Below, piece by piece: positions 5,784-6,225 of a stretch of 6,225 bases of DNA (position 1 is the stretch's first letter; each line of letters begins with the position of its first letter). The stretch is from Pseudomonadota bacterium (lineage in GTDB: Bacteria; Pseudomonadota; Alphaproteobacteria; Caulobacterales; Caulobacteraceae): positions 1 through 6,225 of the forward strand of contig JAEZHG010000176.1 in assembly GCA_023436945.1 (NCBI GenBank). The letters run 5' to 3'. The position numbers were made by a program, and so were the translations under genes. The notes beneath the pieces are model-generated. The model searched no databases. It was not told the origin of the DNA and saw only the letters and a program-made list of their open reading frames with translations.

Positions 5784-6225
5784 ATGACCTCGCTCATCGC
5801 TCCTACGCCCGTATTTGTGTTCGATTTCGATTCGACGCTGGTTCGTATCGAGACGCTGGAGGCGCTCGCAGAGCTGTCTCTCGCCGCTGCGCCAGACGCA
5901 GACGAGCGCAAAGCCAAGATTGCCGAACTGACCGAACAGGCGATGAACGGCCACCTCGGTTTTGGCGAGGCGCTGCAAAAGCGACTGGCCCTGCTGGGTC
6001 TGAAGCGCGAGCATGTCGAGGCGCTGGCCGACCGTATTCTGGACGAGGCGACCATTTCGGTGCGCCGCAACGTCGACTTCTTCGAGCGCAACGCCGACCG
6101 CATCTACATCCTGTCGGGTGGCTTTAAAGAGATCATTGCCCCGCTGGCTAACCGTCTGGTCATCGCTCAAGACCACGTTCTGGCCAATGAACTGGTCTAT
6201 GACGAGGATGGCCGCGTCACTGGCG
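5784..6225 (+). CDS. SerB-like HAD-family phosphatase, N-terminal part (possible SerB-SerA fusion)
   Basis: The frame is open from the ATG at 5784 to the window end, giving 147 codons and no stop. It matches the phosphoserine phosphatase-like (HAD-IB) branch of the HAD superfamily, whose best-known member removes phosphate from phosphoserine in the last step of serine synthesis. Motif I is VFDFDSTLV, with nucleophile Asp14 and acid Asp16. Motif II is ILSGGFKEII, with Ser111 followed by Gly-Gly as in SerB. A helical cap region (about 20-95) lies between, including the GHLGFGEALQKRLALL segment seen in SerB-like caps. Motif III and the GDGxND motif would lie beyond the window. The HAD domain starts at residue 10 with no ACT-like domain before it. 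The protein could be a short SerB, another HAD-IB phosphatase, or the front of a fusion with phosphoglycerate dehydrogenase. No strong Shine-Dalgarno sits at the usual distance. Confidence 0.88.
   Translation, partial: MTSLIAPTPVFVFDFDSTLVRIETLEALAELSLAAAPDADERKAKIAELTEQAMNGHLGFGEALQKRLALLGLKREHVEALADRILDEATISVRRNVDFFERNADRIYILSGGFKEIIAPLANRLVIAQDHVLANELVYDEDGRVTG

Overview
The window looks like a chromosomal segment of an alphaproteobacterium, most likely in the Caulobacterales (an Asticcacaulis- or Caulobacter-type genome). The grounds are the gene order pstC-pstA-pstB-phoU-phoB, a PstA with the long N-terminal DUF3333-type extension, and moderately high GC (about 60% by eye). The genus is inference; the gene families are not in doubt.

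Positions 1-3871 (+) hold the 3' part of a phosphate-uptake and phosphate-sensing operon: the last 80 codons of pstC, then complete pstA, pstB, phoU and phoB. Spacing is tight (8-base overlap, then gaps of 5, 7 and 39 bases), which suggests one transcript. PstC and PstA form the membrane channel and PstB drives it with ATP. PhoU couples transporter state to the PhoR kinase, and PhoB is the response regulator that the kinase phosphorylates. pstS and phoR are not in the window. The operon ends at a strong hairpin (about 3893-3932) that can also terminate the converging gene.

Positions 3936-4874 (-) encode Hsp33 (hslO), the redox-switched zinc chaperone, with its four-cysteine switch intact. Positions 4875-5087 are a 213-base divergent intergenic region. 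It holds a candidate general-stress (EcfG/sigma-T type) promoter, GGAAC-16-CGCT, reading toward the next gene.

Positions 5088-5660 (+) encode an unrecognised 190-residue protein with a membrane segment near each end. Between them lies a long charged helical region with heptad-like repeats and a very basic patch. A hairpin terminator follows at 5721-5746. Positions 5784-6225 (+) are the start of a SerB-like HAD phosphatase that runs off the window. It has no N-terminal extension before the HAD domain, so it may be a stand-alone phosphoserine phosphatase or the front of a SerB-SerA-type fusion.

Most of the window is ordinary core genome. The least explained element is the 5088-5660 membrane protein with its possible stress promoter. 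I saw no mobile elements, CRISPR arrays, tRNA or rRNA genes.
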